Position numbers and translations under genes: made by a program. 64,000 nucleotides of DNA from Sphingopyxis sp. (GTDB taxonomy: Bacteria > Pseudomonadota > Alphaproteobacteria > Sphingomonadales > Sphingomonadaceae), in NCBI GenBank assembly GCA_017745175.1, contig JAGHZY010000013.1, forward strand, positions 30,182-94,181, read 5' to 3'. Of the stretch, positions 62,025-64,000 are shown in pieces (the stretch's first letter is position 1; each line of letters starts with the position of its first letter). A model generated the notes under the pieces. That model did no database searches and was not told the origin of the DNA. It saw only the letters and a program-made list of their open reading frames with translations.

Positions 62025-64000
62025 ATGTCCAATGTGATGGAACGCGAACGGGCAAGAAGCGCGCCCGCAAGGGATTTGGCGCAGATGAGCGTCGCGGTTG
62101 CCGGCATGACCTGCGCCTCGTGCGTCGGTCATATCGAAAAGGCGATCGGCAAGCTGCCCGGCGTCGCCGGCGTCGGCGTCAACCTTGCGACCGAACGCGC
62201 CGACGTGACCTTTGCGGGCCCGCCCGATCCGCAGGCCGTGGTGACGGCGATCGAGCAGGCCGGCTACCATGTGCCGGAAATCGATGTCGAACTCGGGGTC
62301 GAGGGGATGACCTGCGCCTCGTGCGTCGGCCATGTCGAAAAGGCACTGGCGGGCGTTCCCGGCGTCACCTCCGCCAGCGTCAATCTCGCGACCGGTCGCG
62401 CGAGCATCCGCTATCGGAGCGGGATCGCCGCGCCCGACGATCTCGAAGCCGCGATCCGCCGCGCGGGCTACACGCCGCGCCGGCTCGAAAACGATGCCGC
62501 GGCGCCCGACCGCGAGGCGGCCGCGCGCGAGGCCGAACTGTCGGGGCTTCGCCGCTCGCTGCTGCTCGCCGCGGTGCTGGCGCTGCCGGTGTTCCTGCTC
62601 GAAATGGGCTCGCACCTCATTCCCGCCGTCCATGAGTTCGTGATGACCACGATCGGCATGCAGACGAGCTGGCTGATCCAGTTCGCGCTCACCACGCTGG
62701 TGCTCTTCGGCCCCGGCTTGCGCTTTTTCCGGAAGGGCATTCCCGCGATCCTGCGCGGCACGCCCGACATGAACTCGCTCGTCGCGCTCGGCACCAGCGC
62801 CGCCTGGGGCTATTCGCTCGTCGCGACCTTCGCCCCCGGCGTGCTGCCGCCGGGCACCGCCAACGTCTATTACGAGGCGGCTGCGGTGATCGTCGCGCTG
62901 ATCCTGCTCGGCCGCTATCTCGAGGCCAAGGCCAAGGGCCGTACGTCGGAGGCGATCAAGCGCCTCGTCGGACTGCAGGCCAAGACGGCGCGCGTCGTCC
63001 GCGACGGAGCGGTTGTCGACGTCGCGCTCGCCGATGTCGTCAGCGGCGACATCGTCGAGGTGCGTCCGGGCGAGCGCGTGCCCGTCGATGGCGAAGTCGT
63101 CGACGGAAATTCCTGGGTCGATGAATCGATGATCACCGGCGAACCGGTCCCGGTCGCCAAGGCCGCGGGCGCCGAAGTCGTCGGCGGCACGATCAACACC
63201 ACCGGGGCCTTTACCTTCCGCGCGACCAAGGTCGGCGCCGACACCGTTCTCGCCCAGATCATCCGCATGGTCGAACAGGCGCAGGGGTCGAAGCTGCCGA
63301 TCCAGGCGATGGTCGACAAGGTGACCGCATGGTTCGTCCCCGCCGTGATGGGGATCGCGGCGCTGACCTTCCTGATCTGGCTCATCTTCGGCCCCGACCC
63401 CGCGCTGACCTTTGCGCTGGTCAACGCGGTCGCGGTGCTGATCATCGCCTGCCCGTGCGCGATGGGGCTCGCCACCCCGACCTCGATCATGGTCGGAACC
63501 GGCCGCGCCGCCGAGCTCGGCATACTGTTCCGCAAGGGCGAAGCGCTGCAGACGCTGCGCGACGTCGGCATCGTCGCGCTCGACAAGACCGGCACGCTGA
63601 CCAAGGGCCGCCCCGAACTGACCGACCTCGAACCCGCAGCAGGCTTCGAACATGACGAGGTGCTGGCGCTGGTCGCGAGCGTCGAGACACGGTCCGAACA
63701 TCCGATCGCCGAGGCGATCGTCGCCGCCGCGAAGGCCCGCGGGCTCGTCGTGACATCGCCGACGGCGTTCGAAGCCACGCCGGGCTATGGCGTGTCGGCA
63801 AAGGTGGGCGATCATGATGTCGATATCGGTGCCGACCGCTTCATGACGAAACTGGGCCATGACGTGTCGGCCTTCGCAGGCAAGGCGGCCGAACTCGGCG
63901 CACTGGGCCGGTCGCCGCTCTATGCCGCGATCGACGGCCGGCTCGCGGCGGTGATCGCGGTCGCCGACCCGATCAAGGATAGCACCCCCGAGGCTGTCTC
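62025..64000 (+). CDS. copA: Copper-exporting P1B ATPase with two HMA domains (cut by window end)
   Basis: A copper ATPase of the CopA/ActP type, open at the window end after about 658 codons. Two N-terminal HMA domains with [10 protein letters not shown] (C30, C33 and C97, C100), the ion-site C476-P-C478, phosphorylation D520 in DKTGTLTKG, the SEHPIAEAI motif and the start of the ATP-hinge region. It expels Cu(I). ATG at 62025 was chosen for the CCGGAG ribosome-binding site 8 bases upstream; ATG 62037 is an alternative. Transcribed from the CueR-type promoter just upstream. Symbol is shared with the multicopper oxidase by convention. Confidence 0.9.
   Translation, partial: MSNVMERERARSAPARDLAQMSVAVAGMTCASCVGHIEKAIGKLPGVAGVGVNLATERADVTFAGPPDPQAVVTAIEQAGYHVPEIDVELGVEGMTCASCVGHVEKALAGVPGVTSASVNLATGRASIRYRSGIAAPDDLEAAIRRAGYTPRRLENDAAAPDREAAAREAELSGLRRSLLLAAVLALPVFLLEMGSHLIPAVHEFVMTTIGMQTSWLIQFALTTLVLFGPGLRFFRKGIPAILRGTPDMNSLVALGTSAAWGYSLVATFAPGVLPPGTANVYYEAAAVIVALILLGRYLEAKAKGRTSEAIKRLVGLQAKTARVVRDGAVVDVALADVVSGDIVEVRPGERVPVDGEVVDGNSWVDESMITGEPVPVAKAAGAEVVGGTINTTGAFTFRATKVGADTVLAQIIRMVEQAQGSKLPIQAMVDKVTAWFVPAVMGIAALTFLIWLIFGPDPALTFALVNAVAVLIIACPCAMGLATPTSIMVGTGRAAELGILFRKGEALQTLRDVGIVALDKTGTLTKGRPELTDLEPAAGFEHDEVLALVASVETRSEHPIAEAIVAAAKARGLVVTSPTAFEATPGYGVSAKVGDHDVDIGADRFMTKLGHDVSAFAGKAAELGALGRSPLYAAIDGRLAAVIAVADPIKDSTPEAV

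Noticed and set aside
61932..63860. 642-codon minus-strand ORF opposite the double-HMA ATPase
   Set aside because: Antisense shadow of a clear P-type ATPase and it would run through both CueR-type promoters.

Overview
The window is GC-rich DNA from an alphaproteobacterium, most likely a member of the Sphingomonadaceae. This is inferred from content: an isopeptidase-type lasso peptide cluster, a luxR-luxI-phyH arrangement, three TonB-dependent receptors, a FecI/FecR regulatory pair and sphingomonad-style conjugative-element genes. Species cannot be decided from the sequence alone.

Bases 1 to about 22.3 kb are a mobile-element and defence region. It opens with an adenine methylase and a 784-residue protein that appears to combine a PD-(D/E)xK nuclease, a DGQHR domain and a HEPN-like RX4H motif. 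Next come an EexN-like lipoprotein, an MNT-HEPN fusion, an exported EEP phosphatase, and a minus-strand conjugative-element module: DUF2958, ParB, DUF736, an HTH excisionase-like protein, a TraF peptidase, a lytic transglycosylase and a DUF3363 relaxase. ParA, a replication initiator, DUF2840 and all type IV secretion ATPases are absent from the window, so the module looks incomplete or rearranged. Cargo follows: a three-gene cassette of unknown function (15.2-18.7 kb) and a Septu-like ATPase/HNH pair (19.7-22.2 kb).

Bases 22.8-35 kb form a lasso peptide locus. A FecI-type sigma factor, FecR, an STN-containing TonB receptor and a lasso isopeptidase read rightward. LuxR, LuxI, PhyH, GntR, two 40-residue lasso precursors, a B protein and a cyclase read leftward. 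The isopeptidase and cyclase genes overlap tail to tail by 70 bp. Each precursor gene is followed by a perfect GC-rich hairpin, which would favour precursor over enzymes. The placement suggests quorum and GntR control of peptide production, with receptor and isopeptidase for uptake and cleavage.

Bases 35-50 kb carry a DUF2285 protein behind a palindrome, a TonB receptor, a complete CnrYXH-like metal-responsive sigma system, and an amino-acid uptake and cleavage locus (ABC transporter with fused permease, MetC-like lyase, LysR, TonB receptor), probably for a sulfur amino acid.

Bases 50.6-64 kb are a copper resistance island: DUF305, CopB, CopA oxidase, a second CnrX/CnrY-like pair without its own sigma, CopC, CopD, AraC, a methyltransferase, a YHS P-type ATPase, a glutaredoxin-MauE fusion, a CopZ-like chaperone and a double-HMA copper ATPase cut off by the window end. 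The last two genes diverge from back-to-back CueR-type promoters, each with a 17-bp dyad and a 19-bp spacer.
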